Shown: positions 8,293-18,508 of the stretch, piece after piece
How positions within the stretch are numbered: the stretch's first letter is position 1
Layout: each line of letters begins with the position of its first letter
Translations under genes and position numbers: made by a program
Notes under the pieces: model-generated
Told to the model about the DNA's origin: nothing
The model's input: the letters and a program-made list of their open reading frames with translations, nothing else
The model's database searches: none
Assembly (NCBI RefSeq): GCF_000685355.1
Contig: NZ_JHET01000004.1
Location: forward strand, 1-64,000
Length of the DNA stretch: 64,000 nucleotides
Reading direction: 5' to 3'
Source of the DNA: Microbacterium sp. CH12i
GTDB taxonomy: Bacteria; Actinomycetota; Actinomycetes; Actinomycetales; Microbacteriaceae

Positions 8293-9891
8293 CTAGGCGA
8301 GCTCGATGAGGTCCTGGTACTCCTGGCTCCAGATGTCCTCTACGCCGTCCGGGAGGATCAGTACGCGCTCGGGGTTGAGCGACTGCACCGCACCCGGGTC
8401 GTGCGAGACCAGGACGACGGCACCTTCATAGTGCGCAAGCGCGTCAAGGATCTCTTCACGCGACGCGGGATCGAGGTTGTTCGTGGGCTCATCGAGCAGC
8501 AGCAGGTTCGCGGATGACACGACGAGAGTCGCGAGCGACAGACGGGTCTTCTCCCCACCGGACAAAACACCAGCAGGCTTCAGCACGTCGTCGCCGGTGA
8601 ACAGGAACGAACCCAGCACGCGACGCGCTTCCATCTCGGTGATGTGCGGAGCAGCCGAGACCATGTTCTGCAGCACTGAGCGGTCGACGTCCAGGTTTTC
8701 GTGCTCCTGGGCGTAGTACCCGATCTTCAGGCCGTGGCCGTGCTCGATCTTTCCGGTGTCTCCCTTGTCGACTCCGGCGAGCATCCGCAGCAGAGTTGTC
8801 TTTCCCGCACCGTTGAGGCCGAGGATGACGACCTTCGAGCCGCGGTCGATCGCAAGGTCGACGTCGGTGAAGATCTCCAGCGACCCGTACGACTTCGACA
8901 GCCCGGTGGCGAAAATCGGTGTCTTGCCGCACGCTGCAGGCTTCGGGAACCGCAGCTTTGCGACGCGATCTTCCTGGCGGACAGCATCCAGACCTGCGAG
9001 CAGCTTCTCAGCACGTGCGACCATCTGGTGGGCGGCCGCGGCCTTTGAGGCCTTCGCGCCGAAGCGGGCGGCCTGCAACTGCAGAGTCGTCGCCTTCTTC
9101 TCGGCGTTCGCGCGCTCTTTCTTGCGACGCTCTTCGTCCGCTACCCGCTGACGCAGGTAGTTCTTCCAGTTCATGTTGTAGATGTCGATGTGCTGACGGT
9201 TTGCGTCGAGGTAGAAGACACGGTTGACGGTCTCCCCCACGAGCTCCACATCGTGACTGATCACGATGAGTCCGCCCTTGTAGTTCTTCAGGAACTCGCG
9301 CAGCCACACGACGCTGTCTGCGTCGAGGTGGTTGGTCGGCTCATCGAGGATCATCGTCTCGGCATCCGAGAAGAGAATGCGGGCGAGTTCGATGCGGCGG
9401 CGCTGTCCGCCCGAGAGCGTCGACAGCGGCTGGTCGAGGATCCGATCGGGCAGGGAGAGATTGTTCGCGATCGATCCGGCCTCAGCCTCGGCTGCGTAAC
9501 CGCCGAGTGCTTCAAATCGCTCCATCAGGTTGCCGTAGCGGCGCATCGCCTTCTCAGCGACCTTGGGGTCAGAATCACCCATCGCCATCGACGCCGCAGT
9601 CATGTTGATGTGCAGCTGGCCGAGGCCACGAGCATCGAGGATGCGGGTGCGCGCGAGGTCTTCGGGGTTACCGGTTCGTGGGTCCTGCGGCAGGTAGCCG
9701 ATCTCGCCGCTGCGATCTAGACGACCGCCGGACGGCACTTCGTCGCCGGCGAGCACCTTGGTCAGTGTCGTCTTGCCGGCGCCGTTACGGCCGACCAGAC
9801 CGATCTTGTCGCCGTCGCCCACACGGAACGACACGTTCTCCATCAGGAGGCGGGCGCCCACGCGAATCTCAAGGTCGTGCACGGCAAGCAC
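8293..9891 (-). CDS. ABC-F family ATP-binding cassette protein
   Basis: A soluble protein of 532 residues with two ABC domains and no membrane segments. Walker A motifs are GRNGAGKTTL (about 35-44) and GLNGAGKTTLL. The signature motifs LSGGQRRRIELARIL and LSGGEKTRLSLATL are each followed by a LDEPTNHLD/LDEPTNNLD Walker B. Between the domains lies a Lys/Arg/Ala-rich linker near 250-300. ABC-F proteins act on the ribosome (EttA-like factors or antibiotic-protection proteins). No resistance type can be assigned. The GTG at 9891 (VLAVHDLEIRVGARLL) matches how relatives start; an ATG at 9957 is an alternative. Confidence 0.88.
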   Translation of the reverse strand: MLAVHDLEIRVGARLLMENVSFRVGDGDKIGLVGRNGAGKTTLTKVLAGDEVPSGGRLDRSGEIGYLPQDPRTGNPEDLARTRILDARGLGQLHINMTAASMAMGDSDPKVAEKAMRRYGNLMERFEALGGYAAEAEAGSIANNLSLPDRILDQPLSTLSGGQRRRIELARILFSDAETMILDEPTNHLDADSVVWLREFLKNYKGGLIVISHDVELVGETVNRVFYLDANRQHIDIYNMNWKNYLRQRVADEERRKKERANAEKKATTLQLQAARFGAKASKAAAAHQMVARAEKLLAGLDAVRQEDRVAKLRFPKPAACGKTPIFATGLSKSYGSLEIFTDVDLAIDRGSKVVILGLNGAGKTTLLRMLAGVDKGDTGKIEHGHGLKIGYYAQEHENLDVDRSVLQNMVSAAPHITEMEARRVLGSFLFTGDDVLKPAGVLSGGEKTRLSLATLVVSSANLLLLDEPTNNLDPASREEILDALAHYEGAVVLVSHDPGAVQSLNPERVLILPDGVEDIWSQEYQDLIELA

Positions 9892-10069
9892 AGAAATGGT
9901 CCGTTTCGTCAGAGGGATGAGCGGCCGAAGGGCCAACCACTCAGTATACGTCGCCATTCTGAACGTCTTCCGACGCTGTACGCCGGGCTGAGAAGACACC
10001 TCTGAGGTATGACGTGGTCGATACCGCAGAGTGATGTGCCGGCCCCGCACTGAAACGTACGTTCAGGGC

Positions 10070-10294
10070 GTGGACATCATCAATGAGCTGCCAGCGCCGG
10101 TAATTCCCGCGTCACTCCGCAGAGTATCTGTTGCCGTCTTCGCGGGGATGGTTGCCGTCGTCACCCTGCTCGTGTGGGGAACCAGCCCTCTGACCGCCTG
10201 CGGCGCCGTGCTGATGCTCGTGCTGGCGCTGCGACTCGCACACGCAGGCAGGACGCGTGAACTCATTGCGCTTCCGCACCGTGCCCGAGTCTGA
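10070..10294 (+). CDS. Small hypothetical membrane protein
   Basis: About 74 residues from a GTG start (VDIINELPAP...). One or two hydrophobic stretches are visible, VSVAVFAGMVAVVTLLVWG and AVLMLVLALRLA. The codon pattern resembles neighbouring genes and nothing else occupies this strand between the divergent ABC-F gene and the convergent aminotransferase. There is no clear ribosome-binding site, so the start is uncertain (an ATG at 10031 is in frame). Function unknown. Confidence 0.5.
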   Translation: MDIINELPAPVIPASLRRVSVAVFAGMVAVVTLLVWGTSPLTACGAVLMLVLALRLAHAGRTRELIALPHRARV

Positions 10295-10321
10295 GCGCTG
10301 GCGACCCTGCCGCGGCGCGAG

Positions 10322-11481
10322 TTAGGCGTTGAGCGCAGCGATGCGGGTGATGGCCTCGGTAATGATCTCCGGGCTCGTCCCGAAGTTCAGCCGTACATGG
10401 CCCGCGCCTCGGCGCCGAAGGCCGGTCCGAAGTGCAGCGCGACCTTCGCTTCGCGGAGGATCCGCTTCGAGGGATTGTCTCCCCACCCGAGACCGGTGAG
10501 ATCGATCCAAGCCAGGTATCCGGCATCCGGCATTCGATATCGCGCAGCTGGAAGGTGCGTGGAAAGCAGTTCGGCCAGCAGCCTGCGGTTCTCGTCGAGC
10601 GTGACGAGCAGTCCGTCCAGCCAGGGATCGCTCTCCGGGGAGAACGCGGCAACGGCAGCCAGAAGACCGAATTGACCGGTCCGCCATTCCACCTCGACCG
10701 GCATACTGCGCACCACGCGCGTCGTTTCGTCGTCGGCCGTCACCATCAGGGCGCACTTGAGACCCGCGAGGTTGAAGGCCTTGCTCGCGCTGACGACGGC
10801 GTAACCGACCTTCCGCGCGGCATCCGACACCGAAAGAAAAGGCGTGAAACCCGCTTCGGGCTGCGCGAGAGGTGCGTGAATCTCATCGGAGATGACAGCA
10901 GCACCGTGCACGGCCGCAAGCTCTGCCAAAGCCGTGAGGGATGCCGCGTTGTGCACTGTTCCGGTCGGATTGTGCGGGTTGCAGAGCAGAATGGCGCGCG
11001 CGCCGGCTTCGAGGGCTGCGCGGATGCCGTCGAGGTCCAGCTCCCACCCTGTTCCGGTGTCGCGCAGTGGGACCCGCTCTATGACGGCTCCGGCCTCTTC
11101 AACAAGCTCGAAGAACGGCGGGTAGACCGGTGGAGTGACGATCACCCGTTCGCCCGGCGTCGTCACTCGACGGAGGATTTCCACGATGCCCATGCTGACG
11201 TCAGCAGTTGATCGAATCCGCGCGGCATCGACGCTCCAGCCGAACCGACGCTCAGCGAAACCGACGAACGCCTCGGCGAGCGGCGTCCGCGACGCGACAT
11301 AACCTGTGTCACCGACGCGGATGGCGCGCTCCAACGCCGCTGCGATGGTGGGAGCCAGAGCGAAGTCCGTCTCCGCGACGAACAGCGGCAACACGTCGTC
11401 GGGATACTCTCGCCACTTCTCGCTGGTGCGCTCACGAAGCATCTCCAGCGGCAGTGCCCGCACGGGCGTCACCGCAGCCAC
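10322..11481 (-). CDS. PatB/MalY-type PLP-dependent aminotransferase / C-S lyase (frameshifted near 10412)
   Basis: A fold-type I PLP enzyme. It has FVAETDFALAP near the start, NPHNPTGTVHN for cofactor contact, ISDEIHAPL (Asp for the pyridine nitrogen) and the Schiff-base Lys in SASKAFNLAGLK. The frame runs to ...HFGPAFGAEARAMYG, but the expected end GAGHVRLNFGTSPEII...ALNA is in the next frame. One missing G near 10412 explains it and gives 386 residues, normal for the MalY/PatB group. Members cleave cystathionine or act as aminotransferases; which applies is unknown. GTG start. Confidence 0.82.
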
Positions 11482-11488
11482 GTCAGGC

Positions 11489-11818
11489 TCAGATAGCGAA
11501 GCCGAGCGCGCGCATCATGTCGCGCCCGTCGTCGGTGATCTTCTCGGGACCCCACGGCGGCATCCACACCCAGTTGATGCGGAACCGGTCAACGACCGAG
11601 TCCAGTGCTTCTGCTGTCTGCTCTTCGAGCACGTCCGTGAGCGGGCACCCTGCACTAGTCAATGTCATGTGGATGACGAGAGCATCGTTCTCGTCATCCC
11701 AGCCAAGATCGTAGATGAGACCGAGGTCGACGACGTTGATCCCCAGTTCGGGATCCATGACGTCTTTGAGCGCCTCGGTGACCTCGTCGTACTTCTCAGG
11801 AGCAAGAGTCGCGGTCAT
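11489..11818 (-). CDS. sufT: SUF-associated metal-sulfur cluster assembly factor (DUF59/MIP18)
   Basis: A 109-residue protein with the DUF59 core: VMDPELGINVVDLGLIYDL, then MTLTSAGCPLTDVLEEQ, whose Cys is the conserved cluster-related residue, and VWMPPWGPEKIT near the C-terminus. It is the last gene of the SUF operon, 9 bases after sufC. Such proteins help iron-sulfur cluster maturation or transfer. The symbol follows actinobacterial usage. Confidence 0.85.
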   Translation of the reverse strand: MTATLAPEKYDEVTEALKDVMDPELGINVVDLGLIYDLGWDDENDALVIHMTLTSAGCPLTDVLEEQTAEALDSVVDRFRINWVWMPPWGPEKITDDGRDMMRALGFAI

Positions 11819-11827
11819 GGCCTCAGC

Positions 11828-12598
11828 CTACGCCTGGATCGGGGCAGAAGGGTCGAGGAAGCGGTCGTAGCCCTCGTCCTCAAGCCGGTCAGCGAGCTCT
11901 GGGCCACCCTCTTCGACAATCTTGCCAGCGACAACGACGTGCACGAAGTCTGGGCGGATGTAGCGGAGGATGCGGGTGTAGTGCGTGATGAGCAGCACGC
12001 CGAGGCCGGTGGACTCCTTGGCGCGGTTCACGCCCTCTGAGACGATCTTGAGCGCGTCGACGTCGAGGCCAGAGTCGGTCTCGTCGAGGATCGCGAACTT
12101 CGGCTTGAGGACCTCGAGCTGAAGGATCTCGTGGCGCTTCTTCTCGCCACCAGAGAATCCTTCGTTGACGTTGCGCTGCGCGAACTTCGGGTCCATGCGG
12201 AGGTTGCCCATGGCCGATTTGACGTCCTTGGTCCAGGTGCGGATCGAAGGTGCTTCGCCGTCCAGTGCGGTCTTCGCCGTGCGCAGGAAGTTCGTCACAG
12301 TGACACCGGGGATCTCCACCGGGTACTGCATCGCGAGGAACAGACCAGCGCGGGCGCGCTCGTCGACCGTCATCGCAAGGACGTCCTCGCCATCGAACGT
12401 GATAGTACCGCCGGTGACCTTGTACTTCGGGTGGCCAGCGATCGTGTACGCCAGCGTCGACTTGCCGGAGCCGTTCGGGCCCATGATCGCGTGGGTCTCA
12501 CCTGTGCTCATGGTGAGGTTGATTCCGTTGAGGATCGGGGTCGTCCCCGCCTCAGTATCGACCGTCACGTGCAGGTCGCGGATCTCGAGAACAGACAT
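11828..12598 (-). CDS. sufC: Fe-S cluster assembly ATPase SufC
   Basis: The 256-residue ABC-type ATPase of the SufBCD scaffold complex. Walker A is GPNGSGKSTLA (about 39-49). The signature region NEGFSGGEKKRHEILQLE is the SufC form of the LSGGQ motif, followed by Walker B FAILDETDSGLDVDALK. No transmembrane partner exists; it energises SufB-SufD. It starts immediately after the Rieske-protein stop, so it is likely co-translated. Confidence 0.95.
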   Translation of the reverse strand: MSVLEIRDLHVTVDTEAGTTPILNGINLTMSTGETHAIMGPNGSGKSTLAYTIAGHPKYKVTGGTITFDGEDVLAMTVDERARAGLFLAMQYPVEIPGVTVTNFLRTAKTALDGEAPSIRTWTKDVKSAMGNLRMDPKFAQRNVNEGFSGGEKKRHEILQLEVLKPKFAILDETDSGLDVDALKIVSEGVNRAKESTGLGVLLITHYTRILRYIRPDFVHVVVAGKIVEEGGPELADRLEDEGYDRFLDPSAPIQA

Positions 12599-12925
12599 TC
12601 AGACTTCCTTCGTCACAGTGGGATCAATGAGCACGTCGTCGCCGTCAATCTGGACGACGTAGACCGGGACGGGCTCATATGCGGGGAGATTTTGGGGGAT
12701 GCCGGTGCGCAGCGAGAACTGTGAGCCGTGGGCCCAGCATTCCAGCGTGTCGCCCTCGACGAACCCTTCGGACAATGAGATCTCGCCATGGGTGCAGGTG
12801 TCGCCGATAGCGTGCACCTCACCAGCGGAATCGAGGACAACAGCCATCGGGACACCGTCGATATCAACGCGCAGGGGCATGTCCTGCTCGAGGTCGCTCA
12901 GACCACAGGCGCGCTGAGCACTCAT
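12599..12925 (-). CDS. Rieske [2Fe-2S] ferredoxin-type protein in the SUF operon
   Basis: A 108-residue single-domain Rieske protein. The two cluster motifs are CTHGEISLSEG (C-x-H, about 44-54) and CWAHGSQF (C-x-x-H, about 63-70). It resembles the small ferredoxin subunit of non-haem iron oxygenases, but no oxygenase gene is nearby. It is inserted between sufD (4-base overlap) and sufC (directly abutting). A role as electron donor or early client of SUF assembly is inference; this placement recurs in related actinobacteria. Confidence 0.88.
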   Translation of the reverse strand: MSAQRACGLSDLEQDMPLRVDIDGVPMAVVLDSAGEVHAIGDTCTHGEISLSEGFVEGDTLECWAHGSQFSLRTGIPQNLPAYEPVPVYVVQIDGDDVLIDPTVTKEV

Positions 12926-14127
12926 ACGTCAACCTCCGCGATCTCGATGTCGATTGCCGCGAGCAGTTCGCTTTCCAGCGACGGGATGCCGAGACGCAAC
13001 ACGATGTCCGTGAGGAAGCCGAGGACGACGAGTCGACGTGCCTCTTCTTCAGAGATACCGCGCGACTGCAGGTAGAACAGCTGCTCGTCGTCGAAACGAC
13101 CTGTCGCGCTGGCGTGACCTGCGCCAAGGATGTTGCCGGTTTGGATCTCGAGGTTCGGGATCGATTCAGCACGAGCACCCTCAGTGAGCACCAGGTTGCG
13201 GTTCGCCTCGTAAGAGCTGGTGCCATCGGCATGCGCGCCGATCAGCACGTCACCGATCCACACACTGTGCGCGCGCTCACCCTGCAACGCGCCCTTGTAG
13301 AGCACGTCACCGATCGTGTGCGCACCCTTGTGGTGCAGGTAGACCTGGCTCTCGAGATGCTGTCCGGCATCTGCGTAAGACAGTCCGTAGAGGTAGCCCT
13401 CTGAACCTGCACCGGAAAGCTCGACGTTCGGGTTGATGCGAACGAGACCGCCCCCGAAACTGACGATGAAGTGCTTGAAGGTCGCATTGCTGTCGACGCG
13501 CGCCTGGTGAGCGGACGCATGAACAGCATCGTCTTCCCACTGCTGCACGCTGATCACGGTGAGCTTAGAACCTGCCCGCGCGATGATCTCTAGGTTCTGC
13601 GTGTACTGCGCACTACCGGAGTGGCGCAGTACGACAGTGGCGACACTGTTCTCCAGCGCTTCAATGACTATGTGTGCATCGGCGCGAAGAGCCGCCCCCT
13701 GACCGGTGACGGTCAAGACGATCGGCTCTGCCACCTCTTGCTCACGCGGAATCCGGACGTGCATCGCCTCAGGGGAGCCCTGCCAGGCAACCGCTGCAGT
13801 GATGTCTTCGGGAAGGAAGAACTCGCCTCGCGGCGCGGTTCCGACCGGGAGCACGGCGGCGAAGAACTCTTCTCCCGAGACGACGTCGTAAGTAACCCCG
13901 TCATTCGGTGAAGCGACCTCGAAGAGAGGCGAGAGTCGCGCGACCGGTGTGTGCATCCAGTTCACTTCGCGCCCGCTGGGGGTACCGAAGTCGCTGGGTT
14001 CGAAGGAACGCGGACGCTCAGAGCGGGTCTGAACTGGAACAAATCCAGCGTCAGACACCTGAGCTGCCGGGTCGATGTGCGCGTTCGTGTGCTGCGCCTG
14101 TGCAGGCGCGGTCGTCGAGGCCGTCAT
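12922..14127 (-). CDS. sufD: Fe-S cluster assembly protein SufD
   Basis: The 401-residue SufB/SufD-family scaffold subunit. The beta-helix core and C-terminal helical domain contain AHSVWIGDVLIGAHADGTSSYEANRNLVLTEGARA (region near 285-320), then IPNLEIQTGNILGAGHASATG and the FYLQSRGISEEEARRLVVLGF motif shared by the family. The N-terminus is variable, as usual. It lies between sufB and the Rieske gene. Confidence 0.93.
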   Translation of the reverse strand: MTASTTAPAQAQHTNAHIDPAAQVSDAGFVPVQTRSERPRSFEPSDFGTPSGREVNWMHTPVARLSPLFEVASPNDGVTYDVVSGEEFFAAVLPVGTAPRGEFFLPEDITAAVAWQGSPEAMHVRIPREQEVAEPIVLTVTGQGAALRADAHIVIEALENSVATVVLRHSGSAQYTQNLEIIARAGSKLTVISVQQWEDDAVHASAHQARVDSNATFKHFIVSFGGGLVRINPNVELSGAGSEGYLYGLSYADAGQHLESQVYLHHKGAHTIGDVLYKGALQGERAHSVWIGDVLIGAHADGTSSYEANRNLVLTEGARAESIPNLEIQTGNILGAGHASATGRFDDEQLFYLQSRGISEEEARRLVVLGFLTDIVLRLGIPSLESELLAAIDIEIAEVDV

Positions 14128-14161
14128 TCAGCCGACACTCCATCCATCGTCAGAGGGAAGG

Positions 14162-15578
14162 TCATCCGACACTTCCTTCCATGCCCATTTCAATGAGCTT
14201 GTTAAGTTCCATCGCGTATTCCATCGGCAGTTCGCGTGCGATCGGCTCGATGAATCCACGAACGATCATGGACATCGCTGCGGTCTCTTCCATACCCCGG
14301 CTCATCAGGTAGAAGAGCTGCTCTTCGCTGACCTTCGAAACGGTCGCCTCGTGACCGAGTTGCACGTCATCGACACGGATGTCGATCGATGGGTACGTAT
14401 CTGATCGGGACTTCGTGTCGACCAGCAACGCATCACAGATGACGGAGTTTGACGAGTGGTGTGCTGCCGGATCGACCCGCACCTCACCACGGTAAGCGGA
14501 ACGGCCACCTCCGCGAGCGATCGACTTCGAGACGATCGACGACTGCGTGTACGGTGCCATGTGCACCATCTTTGCGCCGGCATCCTGGTGCTGACCGGGG
14601 CCAGCGAATGCGACCGACAGGGTCTCGCCCTTGGCGTGCTCGCCCATGAGGTAGATCGACGGGTACTTCATCGTCACCTTGGAGCCGATGTTGCCATCGA
14701 CCCATTCCATCGTCGCGCCTTCGTGGGCGACGGCGCGCTTGGTAACGAGGTTGTACACGTTGTTCGACCAGTTCTGGATCGTCGTGTAGCGAACGCGGGC
14801 GTTCTTCTTCACGATGATCTCGACAAGGCCGAGTGCAGCGAGTCCGACTTGTAGATCGGGGCGGTGCATCCCTCGATGTAGTGGATGTAGCTGTCTTCGT
14901 CGGCAATGATTAGCGTTCGCTCGAACTGACCCATGTTCTCCGTGTTGATGCGGAAGTATGCCTGCAACGGAATCTCGACGTGCACGCCCTTGGGGACGTA
15001 GACGAATGAGCCGCCAGACCAGACGGCAGTGTTGAGGGCAGCAAATTTGTTGTCACCGGCGGGGATGACCGTACCGAAGTACTCTTCGAAGACTCGGGGT
15101 GCTCGCGCAGCGCCGTGTCGGTGTCCATGAAGATGACGCCCTGCTGCTCCAGGTCCTCGCGGATCTGGTGGTAGACGACCTCAGACTCGTACTGCGCGGC
15201 AACTCCAGCGACGAGGCGCTGGCGCTCTGCCTCAGGAATGCCGAGCTTCTCGTAGGTGTCGCGGATCTCTGCAGGGAGATCTTCCCAGGACTGGGCCTGC
15301 TTCTCCGTAGAGCGGACGAAGTATTTGATGTTTTCGAAGTCGATGCCGCTGAGGTCTGCACCCCAGGTCGGCATGGGCTTGCGGCCGAAGAGCTGGTACC
15401 CCTTGAGGCGGTTTTTCAGCATCCATTCGGGTTCGCTTTTCAGTGCCGAGATATCGCGAACGACGGCTTCAGAGATGCCGCGTTTCGCGCTCGCACCTGC
15501 GGTATCACCGTCGTGCCAGCCGAACTCGTACACCCCCAGACCATCGAGCTCCGGGCGGTCGATCAGAACATCCGACAT
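14162..15578 (-). CDS. sufB: Fe-S cluster assembly protein SufB (two frameshifts, near 15094 and 14826)
   Basis: SufB is the scaffold on which the cluster is built. The N-terminal frame starts [20 protein letters not shown] and is good to ...[11 protein letters not shown]. Homology resumes in a second frame ([40 protein letters not shown]) and in a third from [19 protein letters not shown] to [15 protein letters not shown]. One missing base near 15094 and one near 14826 restore 472 residues, the normal length. The first gene of the operon cannot plausibly be dead, so I read both as sequence errors. Confidence 0.9.
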
Positions 15579-15705
15579 CACACTCTCCTTGTTGGGCCGC
15601 AACGGTATCAGCCGCCCCGACACGCCATAGCCTCGCCGAGTAGTCGAGGTGGGTGTCGCTGGTGGGCCTCATCACAGACGCATTCTTCGCGCCTAAACTG
15701 TTGAT

Positions 15706-15733
15706 GATGCGTCTCGCGTAAAGCGCACGCATC
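15706..15733. promoter_or_regulatory. Inverted repeat in the sufB/ctaA divergent promoter region
   Basis: GATGCGT (15706-15712) and ACGCATC (15727-15733) form a 7-bp dyad with a 14-base spacer. It lies in the 228-base gap between divergent sufB and ctaA, about 130 bases upstream of sufB. It could be an operator for an iron or redox regulator. This is position-based inference; no match to a known site is claimed. The rest of the gap shows nothing I can name. Confidence 0.3.
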
Positions 15734-15806
15734 GCAACAATCCGATTCTACAGGTTCCCCCTGACTTCCGGGCCGCGCCCGAGAGCGGGCGCGAACCGGA
15801 GGCCCC

Positions 15807-16913
15807 ATGTCCGCGACCGTCACGCCCACCGACTCTGCTGCCCGCAACGGCGATCAGCGCTGGTCGATCCACTCCCTCGGACGGCCATTGCGTGTCCTGG
15901 CGTGGCTGTCATTCATTTCCGAAGTCATCATCATCGGCACGGGTGGCGCGGTGCGCCTGACCGGTTCGGGTCTTGGATGCTCGGAGTGGCCACTTTGCAC
16001 TGCTGAGTCGCTGGTGCCGACGGCAGAACAGGGCATCCACGGCATCATCGAGTTCGGCAATCGCACCATGACCGGTCTCGTCGGAATCGTTGCCATCGCG
16101 GTTCTCTTGCTCACGCTGAAGGCGATCGGCGGGCGACGTTCGCTGTTCGCTGCGTTGTGGTTTGCACTGGGCGGTATTGTCGCGGGCATCGCCTGCTACG
16201 TCGTCGCGATGCTGGTCGGGGTGCCGCCCTTCCCGTTCTTCTCGCTCGGACTACTCCTGGTGACGATCGCCGGCGCGGTCCATTCGCTGCGGATTACGCC
16301 AGAGCGTCGCGATCTCGGCGCACTTGCGTGGATTGTGCTCATCGGAGTGATCGCGCAGGCGTTTGTCGGCGGCATCACCGTGCTCACCGGACTGAACCCT
16401 CTCATCGTGGGCTTCCACTACGTGTCGTCGTTGCTACTCGTGTGCGTGACGGCAGCTTTCCTGGTGCGGATGCGCGAAACGCCGGGTCCGCGGGTGCGCA
16501 CTGTTCCGCTGTGGTTCGCGATCACCTCGCACGTCACAGGCCTCGCACTGGCGGTGACAATCTTCTTCGGAGTTCTCACCACAGGCTCTGGGCCGCACTC
16601 GGGTGATGTGAATGTCATCCGCGATGGCTTCGACGCGACGATTCTCGCGCACGTGCACTCGTGGCCCGGCTACATCCTCGGCGGACTCGTCTTGATTCTC
16701 ACGATCGCGGCATGGACGCTGAAACTCGACATCCGTCGTTGGATGCTGGTGCTGGTTGCGGCGATCATCGTCCAGATCGGTGTCGGCATCTGGCAGGCCC
16801 GTGAGGGACTCCCCGAACTGCTCGTCGGCATTCACATGGTGCTCGCGTCGCTTTCCGCGGCGGCCTACACCGTCATGGTGCTGCATTTGAAGAAGCCGGT
16901 AGAAGCCCGCTGA
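15807..16913 (+). CDS. ctaA: Haem A synthase (COX15/CtaA family)
   Basis: A 368-residue membrane enzyme that oxidises the C8 methyl of haem O to make haem A for cytochrome aa3 oxidase. About eight hydrophobic segments are visible. The first half has GGAVRLTGSGLGCSEWPLC, with the extracytoplasmic Cys pair, and IEFGNRTMTGLVG with a haem-ligand His/Glu region. The second half repeats the pattern with GFHYVSSLLLV, VHSWPGYILGG and IHMVLASLSAAAYT. It is divergent from sufB and convergent towards ctaB. Confidence 0.92.
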   Translation: MSATVTPTDSAARNGDQRWSIHSLGRPLRVLAWLSFISEVIIIGTGGAVRLTGSGLGCSEWPLCTAESLVPTAEQGIHGIIEFGNRTMTGLVGIVAIAVLLLTLKAIGGRRSLFAALWFALGGIVAGIACYVVAMLVGVPPFPFFSLGLLLVTIAGAVHSLRITPERRDLGALAWIVLIGVIAQAFVGGITVLTGLNPLIVGFHYVSSLLLVCVTAAFLVRMRETPGPRVRTVPLWFAITSHVTGLALAVTIFFGVLTTGSGPHSGDVNVIRDGFDATILAHVHSWPGYILGGLVLILTIAAWTLKLDIRRWMLVLVAAIIVQIGVGIWQAREGLPELLVGIHMVLASLSAAAYTVMVLHLKKPVEAR

Positions 16914-16986
16914 CGTCGGATGTCGCACAGCCGGCGCATCACTCCCACATAGCGCACGCATCAGAAGTTCCGCGAGCGTGGCAGCT

Positions 16987-17451
16987 ATGAAGAACATGTC
17001 ACTTACACGCAGCATCCCTTACTGGCTGCTCTTGGTCCTGTCCCTTGTATCTGCAGCGGTCGGAGGATTTCTGGTCTGGGACAACATCTCGACAATGCAG
17101 AAGACGTTGCTGGACGGCACTGCTACGAACGTGGAAGTTTACGTCGGCCAAGCATGGATCACCGGCGGCGCAGCCCTTCTAGGCGCTGGTGTCCTTGGCG
17201 TATTGCTTACGCTCGCGATCGGCGCGGTGAAGAGCCTGATCCCCGCGCCGAATCCTGTCGTCGTCGAACCGATCGACTGGACCGCTCCGGACACTTCGAC
17301 CGCTTCGGCCCCTGGGCCTGTCGAGGGGTCAGCGACTGAAATTGAGCCAGAGACCGAACTCGTCGACGCGACCGAAGAAGATTCTGAGGTTGAGGATCAG
17401 AACGGCAGCAGCGGATCGATCGCAACGGCGACGAACAGCAACGTCAGGTAG
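16987..17451 (+). CDS. Hypothetical membrane protein with acidic C-terminal tail
   Basis: About 154 residues from the ATG at 16987 ([20 protein letters not shown]). Two transmembrane segments lie at about 10-30 and 55-80, separated by an exposed loop. A tail of about 65 residues is rich in Glu, Asp, Ser and Thr. No domain is recognised. Its 3' end overlaps the convergent ctaB by 55 bases, which is unusual and lowers confidence in one of the two ends, although both frames look coding. Confidence 0.6.
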   Translation: MKNMSLTRSIPYWLLLVLSLVSAAVGGFLVWDNISTMQKTLLDGTATNVEVYVGQAWITGGAALLGAGVLGVLLTLAIGAVKSLIPAPNPVVVEPIDWTAPDTSTASAPGPVEGSATEIEPETELVDATEEDSEVEDQNGSSGSIATATNSNVR

Positions 17452-18302
17452 GTGATCGATGCGTGGAACACACGCATCGGACGGGGGTTGGATCCGCGCA
17501 CGGCCTGGCTGTAGAGCCGGTGTGACTCGTAGACGAACCAGCCCCCGAACACCACTGCCGAAACTGAGTACACCAGGCCCATGCCAGCGACCGGGATGAG
17601 CAGCAGTGAGCAAGCGACCGTCGCCCACGCGTAGAGAATTACCTGAAGGCCGACCTGCGAGGCGTTGCGCGTGACGCCGAGCATCGGCACATCGGCACCC
17701 TCGTAGTCGTCGCGATACTTCATCGACAGCGGCCAGTAGTGTGCCGGCGTCCACAAGAAGATCAAGGCGAACAGGATGATGGCGGGCCACGCGACGTCGC
17801 CAGTGACGGCCGACCAGCCGATGACCACGGGGAAGCATCCTGCGATACCACCCCAGATGATGTTCTGCTCGGTGCGGCGCTTGAGGATCATCGTGTAGAT
17901 GACCACATAGAAGAAAATCGCTGCAACCGACAGTGCAGCGGTCAGCCAGTTCGTCGTCAGCAACAGCCAGACGGTGGATGCTACTGCGAGCACCCACGAG
18001 AAGATCAGTGCGGCACGCGGAGTTATCTGACCGGTGACGAGAGGACGGTTCTCGGTGCGGTGCATGTGCGCATCCATGTCCCGGTCCAGGTACATGTTGA
18101 ACGACGCCGCAGAACCGGCACTCATTGAGCCGCCGATCACCGTGGCGAGCACGAGCCATAGGTTCGGCATCCCACCCTCGGCGAGAAACATCACGGGCAC
18201 CGTGGAGACGAGAAGCAACTCGAGAACGCGTGGCTTAGTCAGTGCGACATATGCCTTAATCGTCTGCCCGATTGGTTGCTTCACCGCCGTCGCGTGCGAC
18301 AT
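17397..18302 (-). CDS. ctaB: Protohaem IX farnesyltransferase (haem O synthase)
   Basis: The 301-residue UbiA-family prenyltransferase converts haem B to haem O. It starts [20 protein letters not shown]. The first Asp-rich motif is [15 protein letters not shown] (about 85-99) with RPLVTGQI following, and there are seven or more membrane segments. The second conserved region is [13 protein letters not shown]. An upstream in-frame ATG (18401) would add 33 residues that relatives lack. It is divergent from tkt. Confidence 0.92.
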   Translation of the reverse strand: MSHATAVKQPIGQTIKAYVALTKPRVLELLLVSTVPVMFLAEGGMPNLWLVLATVIGGSMSAGSAASFNMYLDRDMDAHMHRTENRPLVTGQITPRAALIFSWVLAVASTVWLLLTTNWLTAALSVAAIFFYVVIYTMILKRRTEQNIIWGGIAGCFPVVIGWSAVTGDVAWPAIILFALIFLWTPAHYWPLSMKYRDDYEGADVPMLGVTRNASQVGLQVILYAWATVACSLLLIPVAGMGLVYSVSAVVFGGWFVYESHRLYSQAVRGSNPRPMRVFHASITYLTLLFVAVAIDPLLPF

Positions 18303-18508
18303 GGTCGAGATATCGATCGCCTCCTCCGAGCACTCCGACAACCCTCTCATTCTAGTCCCAGCCGACAGCCTGTCTCGCGACGTAAGACTCCTCCCATGCA
18401 CTCGTCACCCCGCTAAGCTGAAATCACTCGCGCCCCCGGCGCTGCGCTCCTGAGGGTGACGCTGAAACGCTAGGGAATATGTGCACCCTCGTAAACGCTG
18501 GAAAGGGC

